From NCBI GenBank assembly GCA_030159075.1, contig BROG01000347.1, forward strand, positions 686,718 to 750,717: a stretch of 64,000 nt of DNA. Direction: 5' to 3'. The position numbers were made by a program, and so were the translations under genes. Of the stretch, positions 19,501 to 30,024 are shown piece after piece. Within the stretch, counting starts at the first letter, position 1, and each line of letters starts with the position of its first letter. This DNA comes from Atrina japonica. Taxonomy: Eukaryota; Mollusca; Bivalvia; Pterioida; Pinnidae. A model generated the notes under the pieces. It made no database searches and was not told where the DNA came from. It worked only from the letters and a program-made list of their open reading frames with translations.

Positions 19501-22500
19501 AGACACACAGTGCAATTTTATCTGTAACATTTTACCGTCTTTTTCTTCAGCTCTTAAAGCAATAATACTTTCAATTTACTGACTTAAACATCTAAGGAGG
19601 TCCACGCTTGAGAGTGGCAGCCATTTTTGTTTTGAGTCGAATTCCAAGTTTCGAAACTGATATAGGACAGTTAATCCAGAATACAACAAAATCCGGAACA
19701 TGTCATTGGCGTATTTTGAGCACGAAAAAAAGAACTGTGGCCTGAACCATGCCAAATATATCGTGATATACTGTTCCACAGTATATCGTTGCACCACTAC
19801 TAGAGATGCTAGTTTTCTGGATTTTTTTTCGGATTTCCGGATTTAAAATTCCCATCTCCAGACATTCCAGAGTGTGATTACTGTTCAATTATCTAGTATA
19901 ACCCAATATCTCTGGTTCTTTTCGGTAATTTAGCAGACCACCAAGATACATTTCCGGTTTATCTGATGACTTTTGCTATCTATATTTTTATTCCTTGATT
20001 GTAACTGAATTGGTTAATCAGCATCGATATTGCATTGACTCATAGTGAAAGCAAGGTTGATATTTTAAAGCACATGGCATGCATTGTGTCAGACTGGAAT
20101 TTAAAAAATCTAACAAGAGTGTTTAGATTGATGCGCTGATATTAAAAAGATTGACCAAGGTATTTAGAACAAGTTTTGATTGACATGGCTGGAGGAAAGG
20201 GATGGCATTGATATCTTCATGTCAGGTTATGTCGTAAATTGGATGTAAAGGGGCAATGTTTATATATAGCGTGAGTGATCGTATCAGGTGGGGGGGGGGG
20301 GGGGGGGGGGGGGGGCAAAAAAGATCTGATGTTCATATAAACACTGATGCATGTGCATGTATATTCTAATATTGTTTTAATTGCAGCTTGGGTATCATAA
20401 ACTGGTGTTTGGTTTTCACCTTGCTTAAAATAAATATGAAATTTATTTTGAAAAAAGCACAAAACAAGTCCTTCATTGTAGTCAAACACCAGATAGTATG
20501 CCAGAATCAATCTCGGAGCATCTTTACTTTCAGAGCTTCCGGGGGGCCACCTAGGCCCTTGGACCCCTGGTCTATATTGGCTGAGATAGTAATTTCATGA
20601 ATTTTTCCAGTAAGCCACTAGCATTTCTAATTATTCATAGAAGAGTGAATACTATCAGCACTTTGGTAGAACAATTCTTTGTAGTCTATTTGATAGAGTG
20701 CTTGTTTTAACCTCTAGCTTACAGTTTATAAATATGTCCTTTAAAGACAGATCACAGTTCCTTAATTATATATATTTTCCCAGGATGGTTTATAAAATGT
20801 TCTTGCCCTTGACTTGGAGGAAAATAGAGGTAAATTACCAGGCCATTTTATCAGATAGAATATTCCATTAGATATTAGAGTTTTCCATGATATTGTATGA
20901 AAAGATACCCACTAAATTACACAAAAATAAAGTAATAGTATACATTTTTCCTTGAAATTGCATATGTAGATGGGAGTGGATTAGGAATAACATTTATCAT
21001 TTTTTGGTTCATATCTCCAGGTATTTGACAGATTTTTCTGTAGAAAAATGTTTTTTCCTCATATCATCTGATTGAGTTTCCTCTCTTTGATCATGTTGAT
21101 AAATATGAATTATATCCGAATTATCTAAACAAGCTCTTTTGTGTGGGAGATAAAAAAACAAATTGGGAAAGATACGGAAGATACATATGATCTGACTTTA
21201 ACAATCTGTGCAATCCTTTTATCTATTCGAAGGCATTGTCAGCTTAAAATGAAGTGTCATAATTCCAGACATACAGTTTAGACTTTACGGACTTTCCGAG
21301 TTTAGACTTTACAGACTTTCAGAGTTTAGACTTTACGGACTTTCAGAGTTTAGACTTTACAGACTTTCAGAGTTAAGACTTTACAGACTTTCAGAGTTTA
21401 GACTTTACGGACTTTCAGAGTTTAGACTTTACGGACTTTCAGAGTTTAGACTTTACGGACTTTCAGAGTTTATACTTTACAGACTTTCAGAGTTTAGACT
21501 TTACGGACTTTCAGAGTTTAGACTTTACAGACTTTCAGAGTTTAGGCTTTACGGACTCTTAGAGTTTAGACTTTACAGGCTTTCAGAGTTTAGACTTTAC
21601 AGAGTTTCAGAGTTTAGACTTTACAGACTTTCAGAGTTTAGACTTTACAGACTTTCAGAGTTTAGGCTTTACGGACTCTTAGAGTTTAGACTTTACAGAC
21701 TTTCAGAGTTTAGACTTTACAGACTTTCAGAGTTTAGACTTTACAGAGTTTCAGAGTTTAGACTTTACAGACTTTCAGAGTTTAGACTTTACAGACTTTC
21801 AGAGTTTAGACTGGTTGCCAACAGTACTTGTTTGCCTGTATAGTGTATACATGTACATTTATATATTATATGTTCAGATCTTTCAGAAAATTATCAATTA
21901 CAAAAACTTGGATTTGACTGTATCAGCTTATATGCAGTCTTCATTGTGAGTGAGGAGTTTGTTAAAATAAAATCTTATTTTCAACATGAAAATTAATTTC
22001 CAAATCTGATTTATGTAGCCTTTGTCAACAAGCATAGCATAGTACGATCTCTAAGTTTCGCCTCTTTTGTCCACCTCTCATGTTTCTTGATGAATACCTT
22101 TCGTTAGTACTGTATAAAAAAAAATGTTTATGACAGAAATCCATGGCATTGTAAACATACTTCAAGATTTTGATTGTAATTATAATGTATCTACAATGTA
22201 TGTATTTTCTGCAGAAAATGGTTGCTACACAAGTTTGTTGATAGTTGCCTAGCATCAAGTGTGGGCAGCAACACCAGTAATGGAAGTAACAATGCCTACG
22301 ATGATTTTGTAAATATGGATGCCATAGATTTGAGTTTAGAAGCTGGAGCCAATAATTCTGTGATAGAAAATGGACATGTATTCGGTATGCAAGCTGATTT
22401 TCAGGAGCAGATGAGAAGGGAGATAATTGTGTGTAGAAGTGCAGCAGAAAAATACCCATGTAATTATAATGCATGGAGCCATAGGATCTGGGTTATGCAA

Positions 22501-25500
22501 CATTGCTTTAATTGTTCTGTTCAGGTAATTTCAACCATTTTACTGTATGCCAAGACATTTTCACTCCCATTTAATTTTGGCTCTTGGGTGAGAAAAAGTG
22601 AATTTAAAATGAAGGTCAAATTTTTAAGCTTAATTAATAAAGCATGGAAATAAATTTCATTCTTGTAACTGGTGATTTAGGGTGAATTTAAGATGGCGTA
22701 AATATATTTTCTGTCGTTGTTGTTGAATTGTTGTTTAACATCCCACTCAAGAATCTTTCACTCATATGGAGACGTCACCAAATGCCGGTGAAGGGCTTCA
22801 AATTTTGGCCATTGTGTGGTAAGGGTTTTTTAACATGCTGACACCTACTGTGACATGAGACTTTGCTATTTACTGTCTCACCCGAAGGATAGGAAAAGCC
22901 TGTCGCCTCTGCCGAGACTCAAACCTGCAACTGTAACCCACAAGGAATCAATAACTCAGCTCGTGATGGTATAGTTTTTATTTTACGTTAAGTGTGACAT
23001 CAATAACACATACAGACGACAGTAGCATGTGTCAAAATGGTGGTCTCTCTCTGAGGCCCTAAAACCCTGGTGCCTATATATGAATGTCAATTCTGAACAA
23101 TGTAGAACACCAGAAATTTATAAGCTTCTCTCGCTTTGTTACCGTACCTATCAAAATCTGTCAAAGTTTCATGTTTTGTAATCTTCTGACACCATCTGAA
23201 ATAGTGCAGTTTTGGTATGTTATATTATTTAACATTACAATCGAAAATGACGTAATTTATTTATCAAGGATGACTATGACAGATAATGACCTATGTAACC
23301 TTGTAGCTGAAACAGTATCCAAAAATCAATTTCTACATTCATGTTTAACCCTTATCATTAAATTTGATTAAAATGTGTTGGTAACTGGTTTGTCCCAGTA
23401 TAAACTTCATTATGTAATTCAATCCCCTGCCCGCATTTCCCACATACAATGTATGTAGTGCATGTTATATTTTATATCAGGGCAAACCAATATTATTATC
23501 TGTTGATATTTATTTACAAATTAATATTTAAATAAAATATTTTCCTCCCGAACATCATAGTGGTACACAACCCTTTGGCTTTCTATTTTCTGTCCTAGAG
23601 AGGCAAAAATAACCAGTGGCAAAACTTTCCAGGTAAACTGTATATTCTAAAGCCACAACAAATACATTGTACCTCAAATCCAGATATCACCAACCTTACT
23701 CCAATGTGAAAAGCAATACATTCATATTTTTTCACTGGATAAATAGACAGGCTTCATAACTAGACATTGGTCACAGACTACTAAATACTGGGGAAACATG
23801 TTGGTTGAAGAAGTGTAGGGATATAGAGGTGAATTTTTAAATGTAACCTGGTGTTTGGTAGGTATATATTATATCTGTGAAAACTTTTTTTTATATATTT
23901 AGCTCACCTAGCCTGACCTTGAAACTTTGTCATTGTATCAAGTTTGTAATTAATTCAGCAACCCATGTTTTTATGTCACATGTTATGTTTTGTCTCAGAG
24001 AAACTGATTCCAGTATGCAGTATAACTTTATAACAATGATATTATTAGTAATTTTAATCCCTGATTGATATATTGATTTTATGATTGTCTATATACAGGT
24101 ATTATTTGGAGAATTGCACAGTACGGAAGGCTGGATACAAAAACATATTTCCGATCACAGTGGCTTTCATTATCGACAATTTCTACTTACCAGTATTCAA
24201 CAACAAGCGGATAATTTAGCGGAGCAGTTTTCACTTAATTATAAAAACTTAATACAGAAGGAAATGCACATGGTGATAGATTTAATCAAGTCATACCCGA
24301 GTCATGAGGCTATGTGGTATCACAGGTAATTATGTTATTGATTTGTTAAGTTAGTTTCTCGGATTATACTCCTTGCTTCCAAAATTAAAAAGTTTTTTAA
24401 TACGGCGGCATTGTCGATGATGACCATCACCTTCGTTTCTGGAGCAGAAGTTCTAAATGATCCTCATGTAGCCTAGGGGTTCTGAGATCAGTCTGACGTA
24501 CTTTCTGGAAACTAAATCACAGTCACTGAAAATCGTTTCCGGAGCAGAACTCCTAAACTACTGGATGGACTGGAACTGTATTTCACACAAATGATCCCCA
24601 TGTACCCTAGATGTGCTTTTTTGGGTACAGGAGTTGGTATGAACTGATTTCTGGAAATAACGTCAATGTAACTGAAAACCATTTTTGGAGCAAAACTCCT
24701 AAACTACTCGTTGGATTGGAACTGTACTTCTCACAAATAATTCCCATGTACTCTAGATGTGCCTATATGTTCGAGTCACAAAGGAATACATCTCTATATG
24801 TTCTAGTCACACAGGAATACATCTCTATATGTTCTATCCACACAGGAATACATCTCTATATGTTCTATCCACACAGGAATACATCTCTATATGTTCTATC
24901 CACACAGGAATACATCTCTATATGTTCTATCCACACAGGAATACATCTCTATATGTTCTATCCACACAGGAATACATCTCTGTATGTTCTAGTCACACAG
25001 GAATACATCTCTATATGTTCTAGTCACACAGGAATACATCTCTATATGTTCTAGTCACACAGGAATACATCTCTATATGTTCTATCCACACAGGAATACA
25101 TCTCTATATGTTCTAGTCACACAGGAATACACCTCTATATGTTCTATCCACACAGGAATACATCTCTATATGTTCTATCCACACAGGAATACACCTCTAT
25201 ATGTTCTATCCACACAGGAATACATCTCTATATGTTCTAGTCACACAGGAATACATCTCTATATGTTCTATCCACAGGAATACATCTCTAATGTTCTACA
25301 TCTCTCTATATGTTCTATCCACACAGGAATACATCTCTATATGTTCTATCCACACAGGAATACACCTCTATATGTTCTATCCACACAGGAATACACCTCT
25401 ATATGTTCTAGTCCACACAGGAATACATCTCTATATGTTCTATCCACACAGGAATACATCTCTATATGTTCTATCCACACAGGAATACATCTCTATATGT

Positions 25501-27395
25501 TCTAGTCACACAGGAATACATCTCTATATGTTCTATCCACACAGGAATACACCTCTATATGTTCTATCCACACAGGAATACATCTCTATATGTTCTATCC
25601 ACACAGGAATACACCTCTATATGTTCTATCCACACAGGAATACATCTCTATATGTTCTAGTCACACAGGAATACATCTCTATATGTTCTATCCACACAGG
25701 AATACATCTCTATATGTTCTATCCACACAGGAATACATCTCTTTATGTTCTAGTCACACAGGAAAACATCTCTATATGTTCTAGTCACACAGGAATCACT
25801 CAGGAATTTAATTTTATATATTCCACACAGATACCACACACATTTAACTTTCTTCTGATGAAGGACACATCTTCACATGCATGCCTCTAGATGCCAATTA
25901 CCCGTATTACATGTATTACTAAACCGGTCAAACAACAGTGACCAGGTGACTGTTTAGCCAAAAAAGATGACAGTAGGACAGTAAAGGTGCGCTAATGATG
26001 CAATAAAATATAATACCAAAGTAAGATACACAAAAGATGCAAAACAAAATATATCGTAACAATGTTTTCAAAATAGAAAAACAACTATGTACAATTTGAC
26101 ATTGTGACAAACTTGATTGAAGTGCGTGTTTATCACTTCTGAAAGGTTTTACTGTTGTTTTCCTCTACATGCAGCAATTTTCTAGTTATATGATGATGAT
26201 GGATATTTTAATGACAGAGGAGAACAACTAGTTATACTCTACCAGGGAACTGAACTGAACACAAGATTACTCCAAGTAATAGTTTAACAAATTTTCCCAT
26301 ATAGTTCAGCTAAGAATCAAGCCTGGTATCTTCAGGTGTTGTCCATTTTCGACTCACCTGAAGAACTTTTCAGTTAAGGAGATGGGTTGAAGTTGGATTT
26401 TTACGCTTTTTCTGCTTATACATTGATAAAACTCTTTTAGCAAATATTTTGCCTCTGATGTTTTTTTTTGTATAATTTGCAAAAATGATCCTGTTTTGGG
26501 CAAGTTGAATTCAAATGCTGTTGTTTAAAACACTGTTTGGTGGGGTTGATTTGGGATGTAAGATTATCTGACATGAGGTGAGCATTGATTACTATTTGTT
26601 CTAAGATTAGTAATTTTGATAAGATAATGATGACCACAAGTTACTGTTTGTAATTGTTCATATGTGTTGTCCTTGTTTATTTTGTAACATATATAGCATA
26701 TATTCTCCTTTACTCAAGAAATAGCAGTTCTATAGGTGATGTTTAATTGTGAATTTTTTAAAAACATTTTATTCATGATTTTAATGTGTACTTTACATAT
26801 TTAGAGGCATACTGAAAACTCAGTAGACTCTTTGTCCTAATTAATTTTTGTTACCATGTGAAGAATCATGCAATGGATTAGTCTAGGTGAAAATCATACA
26901 TTTTAAGCTGATGTTACTCCGCAAGATACTGTGATGGATTATTTTTATGTGCTGCAGTTTTGGTGGGACAATTAGAAAATCTAAAAAGAATTAATTTCAT
27001 TGAGACTGAACAATAATAAACTAGTCGATCTTTGAATTCAATGATGCTGTGGTAATGTTTCTATTTAGTAATTTAGTAAATTTAGTAATTACACCATGTT
27101 ACATATAAATCTCATTGATTTTGTTTTCTTCTACAGGAGATATGTCTTCCAAGCTCTCTGTCAATCCTGTGATTCTAACCCTGTAACCAAGGAAACACTA
27201 TTGTCATGCGATAGTGAACTAGATGCACCAATCACAAACAGTCAGAAAAAAACGAAATTTGAAAATGAGCAACAAGTCTTGCTTCTAAGGGAAGTGGATT
27301 TAGTATCCAAGTGTGATTTGAACACGAAAGATAAATTTCACAAGAGTTTAGCACAGAAATATTTAGACTGGGTTCAAAAATATTGCAGAGGATAG
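10493..27395 (+). CDS. PTAR1: PTAR1, protein prenyltransferase alpha subunit repeat-containing protein 1 (whole gene, 7 exons)
   Basis: The coding exons are 10493-10563, 14825-14994, 16935-17010, 18811-18915, 22215-22524, 24099-24325 and 27137-27395. They join in phase to 1,218 bases, 405 residues plus stop, close to the roughly 400 residues of vertebrate PTAR1. All introns are GT-AG. Landmarks are 'SFRRDPEI', 'NRSPLILQEHKLG', 'NPDSATAWNIR', 'TKHPKSPETFSHR', 'NYNAWSHRIW', 'SDHSGFHYRQFLL' and 'YPSHEAMWYHRRY'. These are the PPTA helical repeats of protein prenyltransferase alpha subunits. In mammals PTAR1 pairs with the Rab geranylgeranyltransferase beta subunit as GGTase-III and adds a second lipid to farnesylated Ykt6 (also reported for FBXL2), so it supports Golgi SNARE function. 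The catalytic site is on the beta subunit. The gene stands alone here. Nothing is disrupted. Confidence 0.93.
10748..10930 (+). repeat. 59-bp tandem repeat, three copies
   Basis: Each unit starts 'ttttgtgaatatatttc', continues 'tttgctctcggtttgtgg' and ends 'aactttgtattaagacgtct'. Starts are at 10748, 10807 and 10866; the third copy has a short insertion. Confidence 0.85.
12471..12530. repeat. GA microsatellite
   Basis: (GA)n with interruptions ('gatagagag', 'gtgggagggag'). Confidence 0.9.
14321..14613. mobile_element. Probable degraded MITE, 293 bp
   Basis: The left end (ccatattcgacttattaagc) and the inverse of the right end (cagtattctacccattaagc) share 15 of 20 bases, and both continue into C-rich 'gcccc'/'gctccc' text. 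A CAG-type terminus next to TA suggests a pogo/Tigger-like origin. Target-site duplication not convincing. Confidence 0.4.
14825..14994 (+). CDS. PTAR1: PTAR1 exon 2 (residues 24-80)
   Basis: Acceptor ttttcag before 14825, donor GTAAGT at 14995; enters in phase 2, leaves in phase 1. It encodes the conserved 'NRSPLILQEHKLGLELWSVK' region that starts the alpha-subunit fold, then 'YAYNKLVSW'. Confidence 0.9.
14995..16934 (+). other. PTAR1: PTAR1 intron 2 (1,940 bp)
   Basis: Holds the 71-bp minisatellite (15095-15800) and, at 15904-16190, a stretch beginning 'ccagtgttccagctagaaat' that resembles one end of a hAT-type non-autonomous element. Confidence 0.8.
15095..15800 (+). repeat. 71-bp minisatellite in PTAR1 intron 2
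   Basis: The unit contains 'taaataaacatatatgtggc', 'gagctctatttagatgggt' and 'attactacaatatgtacctt'. About ten copies; the first and last are shorter or diverged, the central ones nearly identical. Confidence 0.9.
16935..17010 (+). CDS. PTAR1: PTAR1 exon 3 (residues 81-105)
   Basis: Acceptor tttcaag before 16935, donor GTATGT at 17011. Only 76 bp. Encodes 'LVNPDSATAWNIR', the first PPTA-type repeat signature (NPD..TAWN.R). Enters in phase 1, leaves in phase 2. Confidence 0.9.
17011..18810 (+). other. PTAR1: PTAR1 intron 3 (1,800 bp)
   Basis: More than half is the Tigger-like element at 17661-18738. Confidence 0.85.
17661..18738. mobile_element. Non-autonomous Tigger/pogo-like DNA transposon, 1,078 bp
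   Basis: Left end cagtagaacttcgatgattc; the inverse of the right end is cagtagaacttcgatgagtc, 19 of 20 identical, with TA on both sides (17659-17660 and 18739-18740) as expected for Tc1/mariner/pogo elements. The inner ends repeat a 'gaactttcatgagt' / 'tcatgagtcgaag' theme. No transposase ORF remains. Confidence 0.85.
18811..18915 (+). CDS. PTAR1: PTAR1 exon 4 (residues 106-140)
   Basis: Acceptor ccattttag before 18811, donor GTTAGT at 18916 (weaker than consensus). 105 bp, phase 2 both sides, so skipping it would keep the frame. Encodes 'RKELVENGDLSVTDDLRLG' and 'TKHPKSPETFSHR', a second PPTA repeat. The two flanking transposons lie 72 bp upstream and 52 bp downstream. Confidence 0.9.
18968..19799. 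mobile_element. hAT-like non-autonomous element, 832 bp, with 8-bp target duplication
   Basis: The termini taggggtgcaatgata and (inverse) tagtggtgcaacgata match at 14 of 16 bases. A perfect 8-bp duplication, ctagagat, flanks it (18960-18967 and 19800-19807), the hallmark size of the hAT superfamily. No transposase ORF. Confidence 0.9.
20290..20315 (+). repeat. Uninterrupted run of 26 G
   Basis: Lies in PTAR1 intron 4. It can form quadruplex structures on the coding strand and RNA; its length is probably unreliable in any assembly. Confidence 0.95.
21279..21813 (+). repeat. 24-bp minisatellite in PTAR1 intron 4, about 22 copies
   Basis: The unit is 'agtttagactttacagactt' plus 'tcag', with variants at a few positions (acgg/acag, ctctt/ctttc). 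The variants are themselves ordered in blocks, suggesting growth by multi-unit duplication. Confidence 0.95.
22215..22524 (+). CDS. PTAR1: PTAR1 exon 5 (residues 141-244)
   Basis: Acceptor ttctgcag before 22215, donor GTAATT at 22525; leaves in phase 0. Residues about 155-200 are a Ser/Asn-rich then acidic linker (for example 'SSVGSNTSNGSNNAYDDF') about 30 residues longer than in the human protein as I recall it. Then come a helix and 'YPCNYNAWSHRIWVMQH', the strongest PPTA signature. Confidence 0.92.
22525..24098 (+). other. PTAR1: PTAR1 intron 5 (1,574 bp)
   Basis: Contains the SINE-like repeat at 22715-22975; otherwise AT-rich. Confidence 0.85.
22715..22975 (-). mobile_element. tRNA-derived SINE, mollusc type, diverged
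   Basis: The inverse strand near 22905-22945 has a B-box-like GGTTTGAGTCTCGG with an A-box-like region ahead of it. The far end carries the 'tttaacatcccactcaag' / 'actcatatggagacgtcacc' core widespread in bivalve SINEs. Confidence 0.6.
24099..24325 (+). CDS. PTAR1: PTAR1 exon 6 (residues 245-319)
   Basis: Acceptor tatacag before 24099, donor GTAATT at 24326; enters in phase 0, leaves in phase 2. Encodes 'ISDHSGFHYRQFLLTS' (PPTA repeat) and 'DLIKSYPSHEAMWYHR' (next repeat, completed in exon 7). Confidence 0.92.
24326..27136 (+). other. PTAR1: PTAR1 intron 6 (2,811 bp)
   Basis: Dominated by the 31-bp minisatellite. Between 24,440 and 24,760 a diverged larger repeat around 'ggagcagaactcctaaacta' appears two to three times. 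Confidence 0.85.
24766..25797 (+). repeat. 31-bp minisatellite in PTAR1 intron 6, about 33 copies
   Basis: The unit is 'acacaggaatacatctctat' plus 'atgttctatcc'; two main variants differ at the end (tatcc / tagtc). One cluster near 25275-25310 has shortened units. Because 31 is not a multiple of three, the plus frames each give the same rotating peptide, which makes long but meaningless ORFs. Confidence 0.95.
27137..27395 (+). CDS. PTAR1: PTAR1 exon 7 (residues 320-405, stop)
   Basis: Acceptor ttctacag before 27137, stop TAG at 27393-27395. Encodes the completion of the last repeat ('RRYVFQALCQSC'), a variable charged linker, and the conserved end 'LAQKYLDWVQKYCRG'. Confidence 0.92.
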
Positions 27396-27535
27396 ATAGT
27401 AATGAAGAAAAACAATTTTGATTATAGAGAATTAATATATGAATGAACAACAGTATGGTGGAGCATACACAGTACACTTTTAGCTGCAGGTAGCTATATC
27501 CACAGGTGTACTCAGGAGGACTGGACACTGAACAC

Positions 27536-27541
27536 AATAAA
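27536..27541 (+). terminator. PTAR1: Candidate PTAR1 polyadenylation signal (AATAAA)
   Basis: First AATAAA after the stop, 141 bp downstream. Another lies near 27855. Which is used cannot be told from sequence. Confidence 0.4.
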
Positions 27542-27545
27542 TGAA

Positions 27546-29966
27546 ATATAGTTAATACTGGCATACTCTCTCTCTTGAGGAGTGCTTGTCTATTGGTCAC
27601 TCCATTTTCAAACACAATCATGATTAACCTGTTTTGCACTCAGGGTAAAATTGAGTTCTTCACTAATTGTTGTTGTTTTACCTCCATAAACCTACATTTA
27701 TAATACAGAATATTGAATAATGATTACTGTGTATATCATGTTATATGTTCGATATTTGACAATGATACATGTGGATCCTTAGTCTTTCAAACCCAGTGAA
27801 TTATATTTTTATGGTTTGTTAATGACCCTTTTTTTTCAGTTTCTTGGTGATGATATAAATAAATCAACACCTATTGTGATAAAAACTTCCACCTAATCCT
27901 TTGAAAACAAAACCTCTACCAAATCATTTAAAACCATGAATGTTTTATGTAACCTTGAAAATGTTTGCAATTTTGACTGGTTTATGTTATTGACATGTTT
28001 TTCATACCCAATTATTCCCCCACCGGTTCCCAAGGGAGATTTGAGTTGTGCCTGTCTGTTCTTCCTTCTGTCATCCATTTGCATTGTCCAGGCCACATCT
28101 TCCTCATTTATTCAACTAGGTTACTCATATTTTGTGCAAGTATATTGTACAATTATGGCCCTCTGTGGAGGGATATATCTCAAATTTTTTTCCCTGGGAA
28201 GGGTTATTTAATAATTCGGGATGTATCCTGACACAGATTACCATAAATGTTTTATTATACCAAAATAAACAATACAAAAACAAAATTGAACGAGATTATT
28301 TAATATATTTGAGTACGACATTTTATCAACTTAATAAGGCATAGGTAAAACCTGGAGAGGGCGAAAGCATTCATCAGCAGTTTGACATGTTCAGTGTTTT
28401 TTATTACGTAAATGTCCCGGGCATTCACTCATTGTTTTAGATAAAATATAAACTGTTTCCCTTGGTGTTAAAACTGAGTAAAATCCATGTTATTTATTAG
28501 TCATGAATTAAATGCAACCTAATGCTTTTATGGTAGGCTATATATTTAAAAGCTCAATCTGGGCATTACCTGAAAAATGGATGCGCTCTGTGATTGGGTT
28601 CAGGGTACAGTGAGTTGGATTTACACACACGTGAGATTTGCCGACAAGGTGTTAATTTTCCTGGTATTATCCTGTTGCCAATGGCAGCGAAGGTATTATA
28701 TCATGATCATTTGAGGGTTATTTCCCTCGGAGGTGAATTTTTGGTGACATATCTATATTATCTTTTGTCATTGACTGCTTTTAATCCAATCATGAATAAT
28801 TTAACAAACATCAGGTATAATAAATCTTAAGAACACATAGCTTCACATATGAGAGTGGGAGCCTACCAGATAACGTCCCTTTAATTTATGACTGCTGCAC
28901 ACAACTGGTGCCACCGTATTCGGTAGTTCCGGTTTAGCCTTGTTTTAATCTAACATATGGAATGTGCTATTTCAATCATGCTACATTACCTATGATATTT
29001 ATTATTCCGAATATTTACCTAAGTATTATCTTATTTCTGCAAGCAGTTTTTGTGAATTTTAATCATCCAATTGTTTTAAAAGCGTAGATAACTGCAGGTC
29101 TTGGTATGGCTGAAATTTGGCTCTAATGTATATTATCTGTGGTACAGATATCATTGATTATTATCCACATTGATCTAGATATCATAAAAAAAAAATACAA
29201 ATCGACATGTAAATAAGAAAATTGACATGTAAATGAGAAAATATGAAATAAACAAGTGATATGAAGAAAAAAAAAATAACATTCAGTTTTCTCTTTTTCT
29301 TTTATCTTGCACACAGGGCCTACACTGTGGAATGTAATATTCGAACACCACAGGCACTTGTGGCATTGGATGTTAATTAATTGTTCTTTACTAATTTTAA
29401 TTTGTTGTGATTTAAATATAAGTACAGGACAATATTGTCCTGTAATCATTTTTTATTTATAACTAATCAAAAATTAGTAATGGACATAAATAATGAAAAC
29501 AAAAATTTGTATAAACCAAATTAAATTCAACTATAACTTGTCTTAATGATACAATCACTGACTTTTTATTTTTTTGTAAGATTTGTCCGTGTTTTTATAT
29601 AGATGTGCTGTATCCTTGATCAGTCGATGTATAAGGCACATTATTAAAATTCAACAAATCTCACAATACCACCTAAGTCGGTGATCTTTGTCGTTAAGCC
29701 TCATATAAGTTGAAGAATAGTCGGAATGTTATAGGTCGATGAATATAATTTAGTTTATATTACATGTACACTACTGTCAAAGTATTTTCTTAATCCCAAT
29801 AGGCCTATGTCTGCACAAGCGATACCTTGTAAATCATGGTGTCTGCTGGGTGGAGATAGAACTAGATCTATATAATAAATATTGAAAAACCTGTTTAGAA
29901 GTAACCTTATCATTTCCCATTAAATTAAAAATCTCATTAATTCAGCAATATAATTATTTTCAGAAA
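27546..29966. other. Intergenic, no gene recognised
   Basis: AT-rich, with ORFs under 110 codons lacking any recognisable motif. May include an alternative 3' UTR of PTAR1 at its start. Confidence 0.4.
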
Positions 29967-29983
29967 ATCTCTCTCTTTCTCTC

Positions 29984-30024
<41 letters not shown>
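29967..30024. repeat. CT/GTCT microsatellite
   Basis: (CT)n with an inner (GTCT)n block. Confidence 0.9.

Larger units (their letters stand above)
18916..22214 (+). other. PTAR1: PTAR1 intron 4 (3,299 bp)
   Basis: Holds the hAT-like element (18968-19799), the G run (20290-20315) and the 24-bp minisatellite (21279-21813). Confidence 0.85.

Noticed and set aside
22025..22474. 149-codon minus-strand ORF
   Set aside because: Shadow of PTAR1 exon 5, which has conserved motifs and correct splice sites on the plus strand.
24766..25797. CRISPR-like regular 31-bp spacing
   Set aside because: The units are directly adjacent with no unique spacers, and the locus is an animal intron.
24611..25890. Long ORFs (up to 229 codons) over the 31-bp array
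   Set aside because: The same peptide rotates in all three plus frames because the unit is not a multiple of three; it lies in a PTAR1 intron. Repeat artefact, not a repeat protein.
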